From Tsuneonella sp. CC-YZS046 (GTDB taxonomy: Bacteria > Pseudomonadota > Alphaproteobacteria > Sphingomonadales > Sphingomonadaceae), in assembly GCF_035581365.1 (NCBI RefSeq), contig NZ_CP141590.1, forward strand, positions 806,001 through 870,000: a DNA stretch of 64,000 nt, written 5' to 3'. This document shows, piece by piece, positions 26,504 to 36,006 of this stretch. A program made the position numbers and the translations under genes. The first letter of the stretch is position 1, and each line of letters starts with the position of its first letter. The notes beneath the pieces were generated by a model. The model had not been told where the DNA came from. It made no database searches and saw only the letters and a list, made by a program, of their open reading frames with translations.

Positions 26504-27850
26504 ATGAGCAGCGGAAGCAGGAAAGCCGCCGGCGCCTTGCCGCCGAGTGACGTGCCGGCGATTGTCGGCCTGCTGGGCCTTGCGGGCCTGTTCACATGGC
26601 TGGCGATCTGCCGCTGCTGGCCGCAGCTGATGGAGCTGTTCGGCCTTCCCGGCCCGCATATGCGGCTGGATGGCCCTTATGCCTCGGTGGTCGCCACCCT
26701 GTTCTGCGCCTTGCCGATGGTGGCATGGTCGCTGCTGGTGGAGAAGGTCCATCGCAATCCCTCGACCGGCATAGACTGGGACAACCCCCGGCCGATCTCC
26801 GCGATCATCGACATTTCCGTCACCAAGATCGCTGGCCTCTGGGCTACCTGGGCGGTGATCGGCTTCATTTACTGCGTCGCGCGCTACTACTGGGACGGGC
26901 AGTATCGCTTCTCCATGGAAATGATGGGCTTCCTCGCGATCCCGCTTTTCCTGCTGTCGGTGCCCTATGTGATCTGGCTCGACCGGCTGCTCAAGGACCC
27001 GCGCGACCATGCCTGGCATTTCGGCGCGATGCTGATCGGGCGGGAGCCTTATTGCCCGGAGCATGTGCGGGCGCATTGGCGCGCCTGGGCGGTGAAGGGC
27101 TTCTTCACCGCCTTCATGATCTCGATCCTGCCGGGCGGCTGGAACACGATGGTCAATGCCGAGCCGGATCGGGTGCTGGGCGATCCGGTCGCCTTCTGCA
27201 CCCTGCTGATCGAGATGTTCTTCGTGTTCGACGTGCAGATCGGCATGGTCGGCTATCTGCTGACCTTCCGCCCGCTCGATGCGCATATCCGCTCCGCCAA
27301 CCCGTTTCTCGCAGGCTGGGTGGCGGCCCTGCTATGCTATCCGCCCTTCAACATGATGGGGACCGGCCCGCTCGATTATCACGTCAACGGAGCGGACTGG
27401 TCGCAATGGCTCGGCGGCCATCCGGCCTTGCTCTGGGCCTGGGGCGCGGTGCTGGTGTTCCTCACCGCCGCCTATGCCTGGGCGACGGTGGCCTTCGGCC
27501 TGCGCTTCTCCAACCTGACCTATCGCGGAGTGCTGACCAACGGCCCCTACCGCTTCACGCGGCATCCGGCCTATCTTTCCAAGAACGCGTTCTGGTGGTT
27601 CTCCACCATGCCGTTCCTGGCGGCCACGGGATCGGTCACCGACGCGGTGCGCAACACGGTGCTGCTGGCGCTGGTCGGCGCGGTCTATTACTGGCGCGCC
27701 AAGACGGAAGAGAAGCACCTGCTGGCCGAAGATCCGAAATACCGCGCCTATTACGACTGGATGGAGGAAAACGCCCTGATTACGCGGTCGCTTAGCCGGT
27801 TGAAGTCCCTGATCCGGCCGCGCGGCCCGCGCCTCCAGATCGCCGAATAG
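26504..27850 (+). CDS. Polytopic membrane protein with C-terminal ICMT/PEMT-like methyltransferase domain
   Basis: 448 residues with about ten hydrophobic segments. The C-terminal third carries the isoprenylcysteine-methyltransferase-like signature: TNGPYRFTRHPAYLSKNAFWW, then KTEEKHLLAEDPKYRAYYDWM. The N-terminal 300 residues are an additional membrane region of unknown function, making it about twice the size of stand-alone ICMT-like proteins. Likely a SAM-dependent membrane methyltransferase or a related reductase-fold enzyme; the substrate is unknown. Confidence 0.75.
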   Translation: MSSGSRKAAGALPPSDVPAIVGLLGLAGLFTWLAICRCWPQLMELFGLPGPHMRLDGPYASVVATLFCALPMVAWSLLVEKVHRNPSTGIDWDNPRPISAIIDISVTKIAGLWATWAVIGFIYCVARYYWDGQYRFSMEMMGFLAIPLFLLSVPYVIWLDRLLKDPRDHAWHFGAMLIGREPYCPEHVRAHWRAWAVKGFFTAFMISILPGGWNTMVNAEPDRVLGDPVAFCTLLIEMFFVFDVQIGMVGYLLTFRPLDAHIRSANPFLAGWVAALLCYPPFNMMGTGPLDYHVNGADWSQWLGGHPALLWAWGAVLVFLTAAYAWATVAFGLRFSNLTYRGVLTNGPYRFTRHPAYLSKNAFWWFSTMPFLAATGSVTDAVRNTVLLALVGAVYYWRAKTEEKHLLAEDPKYRAYYDWMEENALITRSLSRLKSLIRPRGPRLQIAE

Positions 27851-27860
27851 GCGCGGCTTC

Positions 27861-29231
27861 TCAGAAGCTCTCTTCGTAGACCCGGGTGATGTCCCCGGCC
27901 CATTCGCCGTGATAAAGGTCGAGCAGCCTTTGCGCCGGCACGCGACCCTCGGCTACGATCTGGTCGAGCGGGGTCAGGTATCCGGTCTCATTGTCGCCGC
28001 CGCTGTTGAGGCAGTTCCGCGCGGATAGCCCGGCGCGCGCGATCCGCAGCACTTCGGGGGCGATGTCCTTCAGAGTGCCTCCGCCCGGTATCGGCGCATC
28101 GAGCGCCAGCCGGGGCACGGTGTTGCGCAGCGTCTCGCGCTCTTCCATGCTCCAGTGCTTGACCAGATCCCACGCCGCATCGAGCGCGGACTGGTCATAC
28201 AGCAGGCCCACCCAGAAGGCGGGCAGGGCGCAGATCCTGTTCCAGGGGCCGCCATCGGCGCCGCGCATTTCCAGGAAGCTCTTGAGCCGCACTTCGGGGA
28301 AGGCGGTGGAGAGATGATCCCACCAATCGCTCTGGCGCGGCTTTTCGCCGGGCAGGGCGGGCAGTTCGCCGTTCAGGAAATCCCGGAAGGACTGGCCGGC
28401 CGCGTCGATATATTTCCCGTCGCGGAACACGAAATACATCGGCACGTCGAGCATGTAATCGACATAGCGTTCGTATCCGAACCCGTCCTCGAACACGAAG
28501 GGCAGCATCCCGGTGCGATAGGGGTCGGTATCCGACCAGATATGGCTGCGATAGGACAGGAAGCCGTTCGGCTTGCCTTCGGTGAACGGAGAATTGGCGA
28601 ACAGCGCCGTCGCCAGCGGTTGCAGCGCCAGGCTGGTGCGGAATTTCCGGACCATGTCCGCTTCGCTGGAATAGTCGAGATTGACCTGGATCGTGCAGGT
28701 CCGCAGCATCATGTCCAGCCCGAGATCGCCGACCCGGGGCATGTGCCGCAGCATGATGTCGTATCGGCCCTTCGGCATGATCGGCAATTCGTCCCGCCGC
28801 TTGTCGGGCCACATGCCGAGGCCGAGGAAGCCCAGATCGCACTTCTCGCCGATGCTCTTGACCTGCTGCAGATGGCGGCCGGTCTCCGCGCAGGTCTGGT
28901 GCAGGTTTTCGAGAGGCGCGCCCGAGAGTTCGAGCTGGCCCGCCGGCTCCAGGCTCACCGTGCCGTCGCTGCCGCCCATGGCGATGACCTTGCCGTCTTC
29001 CTCGATCGGCTCCCAGCCGAACTCGCGCAGGGCCAGCAGCATATCGCGGATGCCGCAAGGCTCGTCATAGGCCGGGGCGTGCTTGTCCTCGCGCCGATAG
29101 ACGAGCTTTTCATGCTCGGTGCCGATCCGCCAGTCCTCGCGCGGCTTCTCGCCCTCTTCCATCGGCGCGACCAGCTGGTCGCGGCCTTCGATCAGGAGAT
29201 CGTCTTGCTCTGACGCCGTTCGCGTGCTCAT
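27861..29231 (-). CDS. gshA: Glutamate-cysteine ligase (plant/alphaproteobacterial type)
   Basis: 456 residues. First step of glutathione synthesis. The class-specific sequence WRIGTEHEKLVY, the glycine-rich SLEPAGQLELSGAPLENLH, and LRTCTIQVNLDYSSEADM identify the GCS2/plant-type family rather than enterobacterial GshA. Length is normal. It precedes no gshB here. rsmE lies 38 bp upstream in the same direction, so co-transcription is possible. Confidence 0.95.
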   Translation of the reverse strand: MSTRTASEQDDLLIEGRDQLVAPMEEGEKPREDWRIGTEHEKLVYRREDKHAPAYDEPCGIRDMLLALREFGWEPIEEDGKVIAMGGSDGTVSLEPAGQLELSGAPLENLHQTCAETGRHLQQVKSIGEKCDLGFLGLGMWPDKRRDELPIMPKGRYDIMLRHMPRVGDLGLDMMLRTCTIQVNLDYSSEADMVRKFRTSLALQPLATALFANSPFTEGKPNGFLSYRSHIWSDTDPYRTGMLPFVFEDGFGYERYVDYMLDVPMYFVFRDGKYIDAAGQSFRDFLNGELPALPGEKPRQSDWWDHLSTAFPEVRLKSFLEMRGADGGPWNRICALPAFWVGLLYDQSALDAAWDLVKHWSMEERETLRNTVPRLALDAPIPGGGTLKDIAPEVLRIARAGLSARNCLNSGGDNETGYLTPLDQIVAEGRVPAQRLLDLYHGEWAGDITRVYEESF

Positions 29232-29269
29232 GGCTGGCCGTTAGGCGAGCGCAACGCGCTGCGCCAGCG

Positions 29270-30019
29270 CTATTTTGCCCAATCTCCAACCATGCCCATC
29301 CACAGCGCGATGGCCGCAATCGAAGCGGTTTCTCCCCGCAGGATGCGCGGGCCGAGCGAAATCGGCCGTGCCTGGCCCATCGCGCGGATCGTTTCGCGCT
29401 CCGCATCGTCGAAGCCGCCTTCCGGCCCTACCAGCAGCGCCGCCGGGCCGGGGTCGGCGGAAAAGGCGGCGCTGGCGGGCGTTCCGCCGGCCTCATCGGC
29501 GAAGAACAGCAGCCGTTCCGAAGGCCAGCCGCGCAGCAATTGGGCTAGGGGGATGGGCGCGGCCAGTTCGGGCAGGGCGGTGCGGGCGCATTGCTCGGCC
29601 GCTTCCGTCACGATGGCGCGGGCACGCTCCAGATTGAGCTTGTCGGCCACGCAGCGGCGAGTCAGCACCGGCTGAATCCGCCGCACGCCCAGCTCCGCCG
29701 CCTTTTCCAGCACCAGATCGAAGCGGTCCTTCTTCAGCAGCGCGGCGCACAGGGTGAAATCGGGCACCTGTTCCCGTTCGCGCAGCCGTTCCTCGACGCG
29801 AAGGCCGACATCGCGCTTCCCGGCATCGGTCACACCGGCGGCCCACTCGCCGGTCAGATCGTCGCACAGGATCACCGCATCGCCCGGGGCCACGCGCATC
29901 ACCCGCGCCAGATAATGCGCCTGCGGGCCATCCAGCGCCATCTCCTGCCCGGCGTGCAAAGGGCCGGGGACGAACAGGCGCGGCGCGCTCTTGGGGGGCC
30001 AGGCGGGTGTTGCGGGCAT
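29270..30019 (-). CDS. rsmE: 16S rRNA (uracil1498-N3)-methyltransferase
   Basis: A 249-residue SPOUT-fold RsmE. The C-terminal trefoil-knot motifs are LLVGPEGGFDDAE and SLGPRILRGETASIAA, and an N-terminal PUA-like domain (RLFVPGPL...HYLARVMRVAPGD) precedes them. It methylates m3U1498 in the 30S subunit. It is probably the first gene of a short operon with gshA. Confidence 0.94.
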   Translation of the reverse strand: MPATPAWPPKSAPRLFVPGPLHAGQEMALDGPQAHYLARVMRVAPGDAVILCDDLTGEWAAGVTDAGKRDVGLRVEERLREREQVPDFTLCAALLKKDRFDLVLEKAAELGVRRIQPVLTRRCVADKLNLERARAIVTEAAEQCARTALPELAAPIPLAQLLRGWPSERLLFFADEAGGTPASAAFSADPGPAALLVGPEGGFDDAERETIRAMGQARPISLGPRILRGETASIAAIALWMGMVGDWAK

Positions 30020-30201
30020 GGGACGCCCTTAGCCGCCCGACAGGGCGCCGTCATCATTGAGGTCATGTTCGGTCGCCTCAAAGATCGTCTGCCGGGTGCG
30101 GATGCGCATAAACCAACCGGCAACGTGCTATTATGGGCGCCAATGGCCATGAGGTTTTAGCCCTATGATCGGGCGGAAGTGTGCTACGAAGCTTGAAGCA
30201 T

Positions 30202-31308
30202 TCACCACGGACAGCGACGGAAGCTCTCGGTCCCTCCGTTAGGGATATTGTACTTCACGTGCAGATGATCGGGGGAGAGAACGCTCACGGTGTAGGACAG
30301 GCTCTGACCGTCGATGGTTTCCCGCACAACGTTACCCGAAACGCTCCAAGTGCCGGCGCCTCCACCATCTTGCCCTATGAACTCAACCCGTCCACCCGGC
30401 TTGAATGTCGTTAGCGCGAATTGAACTTCGTTTTTCTTGGAGATGCAGCGGCCAGGATCGCTATCTGGGTCGGTCACTTCCCAATTACCGATCAGAAGCT
30501 GGGCGAGCGAGCTTGCATTGGCAGCGGCATTCTGCGCCGTCATGCCAGAACTTGGCGCGCTTGCACCTCGCGCCTCCAGGGATTTTCTAATCGCAGGCGG
30601 CGCGGTGCGATAGCTTTCCGGACAGGAGCCGGTGAACTCCAGCCACTCGCCGCGCGTTACCGTTGAGAACCAATATCTGTCGGACCACTGACCGCCGACA
30701 TAGCAGACTGCAATCGCGCCGGTTTCGGTGTTCAGGAACAGCCGGTGATAATTGGTCTTGCAGTTTTCCGGAAAGCAGCCGCCATTCACCAACACATGGC
30801 CTTCCATCCTGGTAAAGGCCGAGCCGGTCTGAACAATAAGGCTATACGGCCCGTCCACGTCGATTTCCTGGAGCTTTCGCTCCAGGAGCGGGTGCTCCAG
30901 AAATGTGTGGCCCCGCACGCGGAAATCAGCCTTTTTGCCTACATATTGCGTCAGTTCGGAATAGGCGCTGTCTGATGGGCCTGCGGGAGCGGATTGGGCA
31001 AGCGCTGGTTGTGATGAAGCACCTGCGTCATTCTGTCGCGGCGCGATCCTTTCGCCCAAGTTATGTATCGCCTGCGCCACAGTCAAACCGGAGCACATCG
31101 GAGCCTCGCGCAATTTGGATGTGTTGATCGCGAACACGCCGGATCGAATTTGATCGCCAACGGCGGTTTCAAGCTCCGTATCCGTGATGCAGTTGCCTGA
31201 TTTGCCCAGGGCTGGAACCAGAGCCAGACCCGAAACGAAAGCAGCGAATACCGAAACCACTGCGATCCAGCTTTTCTTTTGCCGCACCGCCCCCAAAATC
31301 TTTTGCAT
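30202..31308 (-). CDS. Secreted or anchored orphan protein with C-terminal lipocalin-like domain
   Basis: 368 residues from the ATG at 31308. An N-terminal basic stretch and helix (about residues 14-33) form a signal or anchor. The C-terminal 90 residues (LLIGNWEVTDPDSDPGRC... GAGTWSVSGNVV) look like a small beta-barrel of the lipocalin-like type. Cysteines in the middle could form disulfides. I recognise no family for the rest. The coding sequence is visibly less GC-rich than its neighbours, and the flanks hold degenerate repeats, so acquisition by transfer is likely. Confidence 0.7.
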   Translation of the reverse strand: MQKILGAVRQKKSWIAVVSVFAAFVSGLALVPALGKSGNCITDTELETAVGDQIRSGVFAINTSKLREAPMCSGLTVAQAIHNLGERIAPRQNDAGASSQPALAQSAPAGPSDSAYSELTQYVGKKADFRVRGHTFLEHPLLERKLQEIDVDGPYSLIVQTGSAFTRMEGHVLVNGGCFPENCKTNYHRLFLNTETGAIAVCYVGGQWSDRYWFSTVTRGEWLEFTGSCPESYRTAPPAIRKSLEARGASAPSSGMTAQNAAANASSLAQLLIGNWEVTDPDSDPGRCISKKNEVQFALTTFKPGGRVEFIGQDGGGAGTWSVSGNVVRETIDGQSLSYTVSVLSPDHLHVKYNIPNGGTESFRRCPW

Positions 31309-31460
31309 TCCTATACTTCCCCCATCGCGCCAGTTGGTTTCGATGGGAGCAATGGCACAGCCAGTCAAGCCTCTACTCGTCATATTTCGGCGCCGCCTCG
31401 GCCCGAACCAATTCCATTACCGTCATGGCCCCCACCGCCAGCGGAAGGCCGAAGTCGAAG

Positions 31461-31483
31461 CCGTCATCCCCGTGCGGGCGGGG
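31461..31483 (+). repeat. Degenerate palindromic intergenic repeat, copy 1
   Basis: CCGTCATCCCCGTGCGGGCG followed by GGG resembles the widespread alphaproteobacterial repeat that starts GTCATCCCCGCG and can form a CCCCG/CGGGG hairpin. Confidence 0.45.
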
Positions 31484-31662
31484 CCATGGCGCTTCTCCTT
31501 TCCTACCTGGCGGAAATCTGGCTTATCCTGTGGGATGAGACGCAAATTCCGTTATCTTCGCGTCGCCCGGCCGTTCGAGACGCCATCTCGCGATCCGGGC
31601 AGCTGCGAAAGCCGCCCTTGCGAAAGGTCACACCCGATGAACCGGCTTTCCACCCCATCGAA

Positions 31663-31688
31663 GCCCGGTTTTCGCGGGGAATACGGGG
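31663..31688 (-). repeat. Degenerate palindromic intergenic repeat, copy 2
   Basis: CCCGGTTTTCGCGGGGAATA and the following CGGGG read, on the other strand, like a second half of the same repeat family. It is in inverted orientation to copy 1. Confidence 0.4.
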
Positions 31689-31750
31689 CGGGGCAGGTCC
31701 CCATGGAAATGCACATTTCGGGCGTTCTGCGTCAACCGGCGCGCCCGTCG

Positions 31751-31775
31751 CCGGGTTCCCGCTTTCCCGGAAACG
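31751..31775 (+). repeat. Degenerate palindromic intergenic repeat, copy 3
   Basis: CCGGGTTCCCGCTTTCCCGG resembles the GGATTCCCGCTTTCGCGGGA form of the repeat, directly before the ubiA ribosome-binding site. Confidence 0.4.
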
Positions 31776-31796
31776 CCGAAGGATTATAGGAGATTC

Positions 31797-32702
31797 ATGC
31801 CCGCCTCTGAAATCACCCCGGACAGCGAACATCGCGGACTGGTTGCGCTGCTGCCGCAGCGGCTGCGCGACTATGCATTGCTGGCCCGGTTCGACCGCCC
31901 GATCGGCTGGTGGCTGCTGTTCTGGCCCTGCGCATGGGGCGTATGGCTGGCCGGGGCCGGCCCGCAATGGGCGTTGGTGGGCTGGATGCTGCTCGGCTCG
32001 ATTGCGATGCGCGGGGCGGGCTGCGTCTATAACGACATCGTCGATGCCGATCTCGATCGGCAGGTCGCCCGCACCGCCTCGCGGCCGGTGGCCAGCGGCC
32101 GGGTGAGCAGGACGGCGGCCTGGATCTGGTTGCTGGCGCTCTGCCTGATCGGCCTTGTCGTCCTGCTGCAATTGCGCTGGCAGGCGCAGTTGGTGGCTCT
32201 CGCCAGCCTTGCACTGGTTGCGGGCTATCCCTTCATGAAGCGGATCACCTGGTGGCCACAGGCATGGCTGGGGATGGTGTTCACCTGGGGCGCTTTGGTC
32301 GGCTGGGTCGAACTGCGGCCGGACCGGCTCGAGGTGCTCGCCGCGCTCTATGCCGGGGCGGTCTGCTGGGTGATCGGATATGACACGATCTACGCTCTGC
32401 AGGACCGGGAGGATGACGCAATGGTCGGCATCCGCTCCACCGCCTTGCGCTTCGGCAGCCATGTGCGGCTGGCGGTCGGCGGGTTCTATGCGCTGGCGGC
32501 CGCGCTGTGGGCGGCGGCGTTCTGGCTGCTGCGGGAAGATTGGCTGGCCTTGCTGGCGCTGCTTCCCGCCGCGATGCATCTGGGCTGGCAAGTGCTGACG
32601 CTCGATCCGGCGGATGGCGGCAATGCGCTTGCCCGTTTCCGGGCCAACCGGATGGCCGGCCTGCTGGTCGCCGCCGCCTGCTTCGTGGTGGGGAATGCCT
32701 GA
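31797..32702 (+). CDS. ubiA: 4-hydroxybenzoate octaprenyltransferase
   Basis: A 301-residue membrane prenyltransferase of ubiquinone synthesis. The first Asp-rich motif is NDIVDADLD (79-87), preceded by MRGAGCVY. The second is YALQDREDDAMVGIRS. The substrate-specific N-terminal RFDRPIGWWLLFWPCAWG fits UbiA rather than heme farnesyltransferase. AGGAG lies just before the ATG. Confidence 0.95.
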   Translation: MPASEITPDSEHRGLVALLPQRLRDYALLARFDRPIGWWLLFWPCAWGVWLAGAGPQWALVGWMLLGSIAMRGAGCVYNDIVDADLDRQVARTASRPVASGRVSRTAAWIWLLALCLIGLVVLLQLRWQAQLVALASLALVAGYPFMKRITWWPQAWLGMVFTWGALVGWVELRPDRLEVLAALYAGAVCWVIGYDTIYALQDREDDAMVGIRSTALRFGSHVRLAVGGFYALAAALWAAAFWLLREDWLALLALLPAAMHLGWQVLTLDPADGGNALARFRANRMAGLLVAAACFVVGNA

Positions 32703-32726
32703 TGGGGCTTGGGCAGCGCCGCCCGG

Positions 32727-33086
32727 TCACGCGTCCGGGCGGGACCAGATCCAGCTCAGGGCAATGACCGCGATGCCCAGCGGCAGCAGCGGCCAGGGCC
32801 AGGGCATGAACAGGAAGCCGAGCAATGTGCTGGCCGCGAAGGCGAAGGTGGCGCCGAGCTTTCCGATGCGCGGGATGGCCCCGTTTTCCCGCCAGGCGCG
32901 GATATGCGGGCCATAGCGGGGATGGTTCAGCAGCCGGGCTTCCAGCGCCGGGTTCGATTTGCCGAAGCACCACGCCGCCAGGATCAGGAAGGGCACTGTG
33001 GGCATGATCGGCAGCGCGACCCCGATGATGCCCAGGCCCACCGAGACGATGCCGGCGCAAAGATAGAACTTTCGCATGTCCGTCAT
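32727..33086 (-). CDS. DUF454 (YbaN-like) inner-membrane protein
   Basis: A 119-residue protein matching the YbaN pattern: an N-terminal helix with [42 protein letters not shown], then two C-terminal helices. The family's function is unknown. The start could be at 33086 (chosen), 33077 or 33116. It is divergent from htpX. Confidence 0.88.
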   Translation of the reverse strand: MTDMRKFYLCAGIVSVGLGIIGVALPIMPTVPFLILAAWCFGKSNPALEARLLNHPRYGPHIRAWRENGAIPRIGKLGATFAFAASTLLGFLFMPWPWPLLPLGIAVIALSWIWSRPDA

Positions 33087-33183
33087 GCTCGCCTGCGATC
33101 CTGGAAAATGGGCCATGGCCTTATTGCGAAAGCCTTCATGCTACCTACATTCCAAACGTGGATTTTATCCAGAGGACATATCG

Positions 33184-34065
33184 ATGAACGGCTTGAAGAC
33201 CACCATGTTGCTTGCGGCGCTCACGGCGCTGTTCATGGTCGTGGGCTTTGCGGTTGGCGGGCAGGCGGGCGCCATGATCGCGCTGGTTATCGCCGCGGGC
33301 ATGAACCTGTTCACATACTGGAATGCGGACAAGATCGTCCTTTCCATGCATGGCGCGCGGCAGGTCGATGCGGCCAGCGCGCCGGAATTCTATGGGCTGG
33401 TGGCGGATCTGGCGCGCAATGCGGGCCTGCCGATGCCCAAGGTCTATATCGTCGACAATCCGAACCCGAACGCCTTCGCCACCGGCCGCAATCCGGAAAA
33501 TGCGGCCGTGGCGGCGACCACCGGCCTGCTCGGGATGCTCAGCCGCGAGGAAGTGGCGGCGGTGATGGCGCATGAATTGGGGCACGTCCGCAACCGCGAC
33601 ACTCTGGTGATGACGATGGTCGCCACCATTGCCGGCGCGATTTCGATGATCGCCAATTTCGGCCTGTTCTTCGGCAATGGCCGGGGCGGCCACCCGGCCG
33701 CCGGCATTCTCGCGGTGGTCGTCGCCCCGTTCGCCGCGATGATCGTGCAAATGGCGATCAGCCGCACGCGCGAATATGGCGCCGACCGCGCGGGCGCCGA
33801 GATCTGCGGCAATCCGCGCGCGCTGGCATCGGCGCTGGCGAAGATTTCCGGCGCGGCCCGGCGCATCCCGAACCCGGCGGTGGAGCGCAACCCCGCCGCG
33901 GCGCAGCTCTACATCGTGCCGACCAGCGTATCGGACATCTTTTCCACCCACCCCGCCACGGAAAAGCGGATCGCGGCGTTGGAGGCGATGCAGCCGCCGG
34001 TGAGGCGCGCTTCGGCAGCCGTTCCATCCGCGCTCGATCCGCTCGGCCGGGGCGGGCGAAGGTAG
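33184..34065 (+). CDS. htpX: Membrane zinc protease HtpX
   Basis: A 293-residue M48 metalloprotease for membrane-protein quality control. Two N-terminal helices (about 8-24 and 28-45) are followed by the zinc site H130-E131-LG-H134, a second membrane region (about 145-195), and the third-ligand region REYGADRAG. The ATG at 33184 gives the family-typical N-terminus [17 protein letters not shown], so the longer frame is rejected. Confidence 0.95.
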   Translation: MNGLKTTMLLAALTALFMVVGFAVGGQAGAMIALVIAAGMNLFTYWNADKIVLSMHGARQVDAASAPEFYGLVADLARNAGLPMPKVYIVDNPNPNAFATGRNPENAAVAATTGLLGMLSREEVAAVMAHELGHVRNRDTLVMTMVATIAGAISMIANFGLFFGNGRGGHPAAGILAVVVAPFAAMIVQMAISRTREYGADRAGAEICGNPRALASALAKISGAARRIPNPAVERNPAAAQLYIVPTSVSDIFSTHPATEKRIAALEAMQPPVRRASAAVPSALDPLGRGGRR

Positions 34066-34083
34066 TCGCCCCGCCACCGGGCG

Positions 34084-35496
34084 TCACAGCAGCGGGCTGA
34101 CCAGGCGCGCGCCGTTTTCCGCCAGCTTGCGCAGGCGGCCGCGCTGCCGCCATTGCGCCCGGGTAATTTCGTCGCTGTGCGAAAGGTAGCGGCGCTGGAT
34201 CTCCTCCAGCCGGGCAATGCAGGCAGGGTCCAGCAACAGCAGGCTCACTTCCTCGTTGAGCTGGAACGAACGGATATCGACATTGCTGGAACCCAATATG
34301 CCCAGCCGCCCGTCGATCCGCACATTCTTGGCATGGAGAAGCTCATCCCGATAGGTGTGTATCCTCACTCCGCTGCGGAGAAGTTCGTCGTAGTAGGAAT
34401 CCTGCGCCAGCCGCACCAGCCACTGGTCGATGACGGAGGAAACGATGATCCGCACGTCCACGCCGCGCAGCACCGCGGTGCGCAGGGCGGTAAGCAGGCT
34501 TTCGTCCGGGATCAGATAGGGAGTGACGATCACGACCTCCCGCCGCGCTTCGCCCACCTGCCAGGTCAGCAGCGCCTGGAAGCTCTCCAGCCGATAATCC
34601 GCGCCGCTCGGCAGGATCTGCAGGGTCGAGGATGCGGCGGATTCGGGGATGGCCGGGTTCGGCTCGAGCAAATCCTCGGTTTCGAGATACCAGTCGCCCA
34701 GGAAGACCGCATTCATCGCCGCGACTGCCGGCCCTTCCACCCGCGCCACCAGTTCGCGGTTCACCACGCCGGGGCGGAAGTCCCGCGAAACCAGGTTCTG
34801 CGAGCCGGCGTAGCCGATCTCGCCATCGATCAGGAACAGCTTGCGATGGTTGCGCATGTCCCGCCGGGTCCGCGCCCGCAGCAGCCGGAAGGGCAGGGCG
34901 GCGCGCACCGCCACTCCGGCTTCCTCGAGCCGCCGCTGGAGCCGCTTGCTCCATTTGCGGGAGCCGACCGGGTCGAACAGCACATGGCAGGCGACGCCGC
35001 GCTGCGTGGCGCGCTGCAGCGCGGCGATCACATTTCTGCCCGTTTCGTCATCCGCGAAAATATAGGCAAGAATGCGGACATGACTGCGCGCGCGATCGAT
35101 GTCGGCGATCAGCCGATCGACCACCGTCTGGTATTCCTCGAGCAATTCGATCGCGTTGCCGCCGGTGGCGGGCAGGTATCCGAGCCGCTCCGCGAGGGTG
35201 GAGATGTCGGCCGGGGTGTCGGGCGCGGGCGGCGCGGCCTGCTCCAGCCTGATGGCCACCCGCTCGAAGAATGGCTGCAATTGCCGGAAGCGAGCGGTCC
35301 GCCAGCGCGGAAAGCGCGGTGCGCCGATCGCCAGGAAAAGCAGCAGGCCGGGGAGCGGGAGAAAGAAGATCAGCAGCAGCCAGCTGGTGGTGGCGGCCGG
35401 GTTCCTGCGGAACGGCACCACCGCCAGCATGGCCAGCCGGATGATCCACTCGAGGACATAATAAGCTTCGCCAAGGGTCGGCAGCATGCTCATCAT
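34084..35496 (-). CDS. cls: Cardiolipin synthase (PLD type)
   Basis: A 470-residue phospholipase-D-superfamily enzyme. Two N-terminal membrane helices are followed by two HKD motifs: HRKLFLIDG with YAGSQN after it, and HAKNVRIDGRLGILGSSN with DIRS. It converts phosphatidylglycerol to cardiolipin at the inner membrane. Length is normal. It is convergent with htpX. Confidence 0.93.
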   Translation of the reverse strand: MMSMLPTLGEAYYVLEWIIRLAMLAVVPFRRNPAATTSWLLLIFFLPLPGLLLFLAIGAPRFPRWRTARFRQLQPFFERVAIRLEQAAPPAPDTPADISTLAERLGYLPATGGNAIELLEEYQTVVDRLIADIDRARSHVRILAYIFADDETGRNVIAALQRATQRGVACHVLFDPVGSRKWSKRLQRRLEEAGVAVRAALPFRLLRARTRRDMRNHRKLFLIDGEIGYAGSQNLVSRDFRPGVVNRELVARVEGPAVAAMNAVFLGDWYLETEDLLEPNPAIPESAASSTLQILPSGADYRLESFQALLTWQVGEARREVVIVTPYLIPDESLLTALRTAVLRGVDVRIIVSSVIDQWLVRLAQDSYYDELLRSGVRIHTYRDELLHAKNVRIDGRLGILGSSNVDIRSFQLNEEVSLLLLDPACIARLEEIQRRYLSHSDEITRAQWRQRGRLRKLAENGARLVSPLL

Positions 35497-35628
35497 GCCA
35501 TGCTGTCGATCAGTCAGCGCTGCTTGGCAAGCATTGAAATGAGCGCCGCCGGATGTTCATGCCGTGTGGTGGAAACGAACACCCGGCGAGCGCCCGGGCA
35601 AAATCCGGAAAATGTGAAGGCGCGTGAC

Positions 35629-36006
35629 TTAGCCGTGATCCTTCCATTCGGCGATCAGGCCATCGTCGTTGAAGCGGAAAAGGCTGCAGAGGCGGAGCTT
35701 GAAATGCTCACCCTTGCTGGCGAAGTTGGGGATGTCGCCGGTTGCGGTTCCCGAAAAATCGGACTCGCGGATGACGATATTTCCCGACGCCGTTACCCGC
35801 AGGGCAGAAGAAAACTTGCGATCCGGGGCAAGATTGTCTGCAAAGACGGGAAGAATGGCGACCAGGTCTTCACGATTGTTGAAGAATGCATTCCGATTGT
35901 AGTGAGCCATGTCAATATCCGGAACCATCATGTTACGCATGGTTTCGAAATCCTTGTCGTTGTAGGCGGTCAGGAATTTGTCCACCAGTGCGACATAGTC
36001 TGCCAT
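35629..36006 (-). CDS. SnoaL/NTF2-like fold protein
   Basis: A 125-residue cone-shaped alpha/beta fold: YVALVDKFLTAYNDKDFETMRNMM at the start, then HYNRNAFFNNREDLVAILPVF and a C-terminal sheet ending IAEWKDHG. Members include isomerases, dehydratases and ligand-binding proteins. No specific active site is recognised. It stands alone upstream of an AT-rich gap. Confidence 0.8.
   Translation of the reverse strand: MADYVALVDKFLTAYNDKDFETMRNMMVPDIDMAHYNRNAFFNNREDLVAILPVFADNLAPDRKFSSALRVTASGNIVIRESDFSGTATGDIPNFASKGEHFKLRLCSLFRFNDDGLIAEWKDHG

Larger units (their letters stand above)
31309..31796. other. 488-base gene-free stretch before ubiA
   Basis: No convincing gene is present. It holds the promoter of the leftward orphan gene, three short degenerate palindromic repeats (listed separately), and the ubiA leader with TAGGAG just before its ATG. 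Confidence 0.6.
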
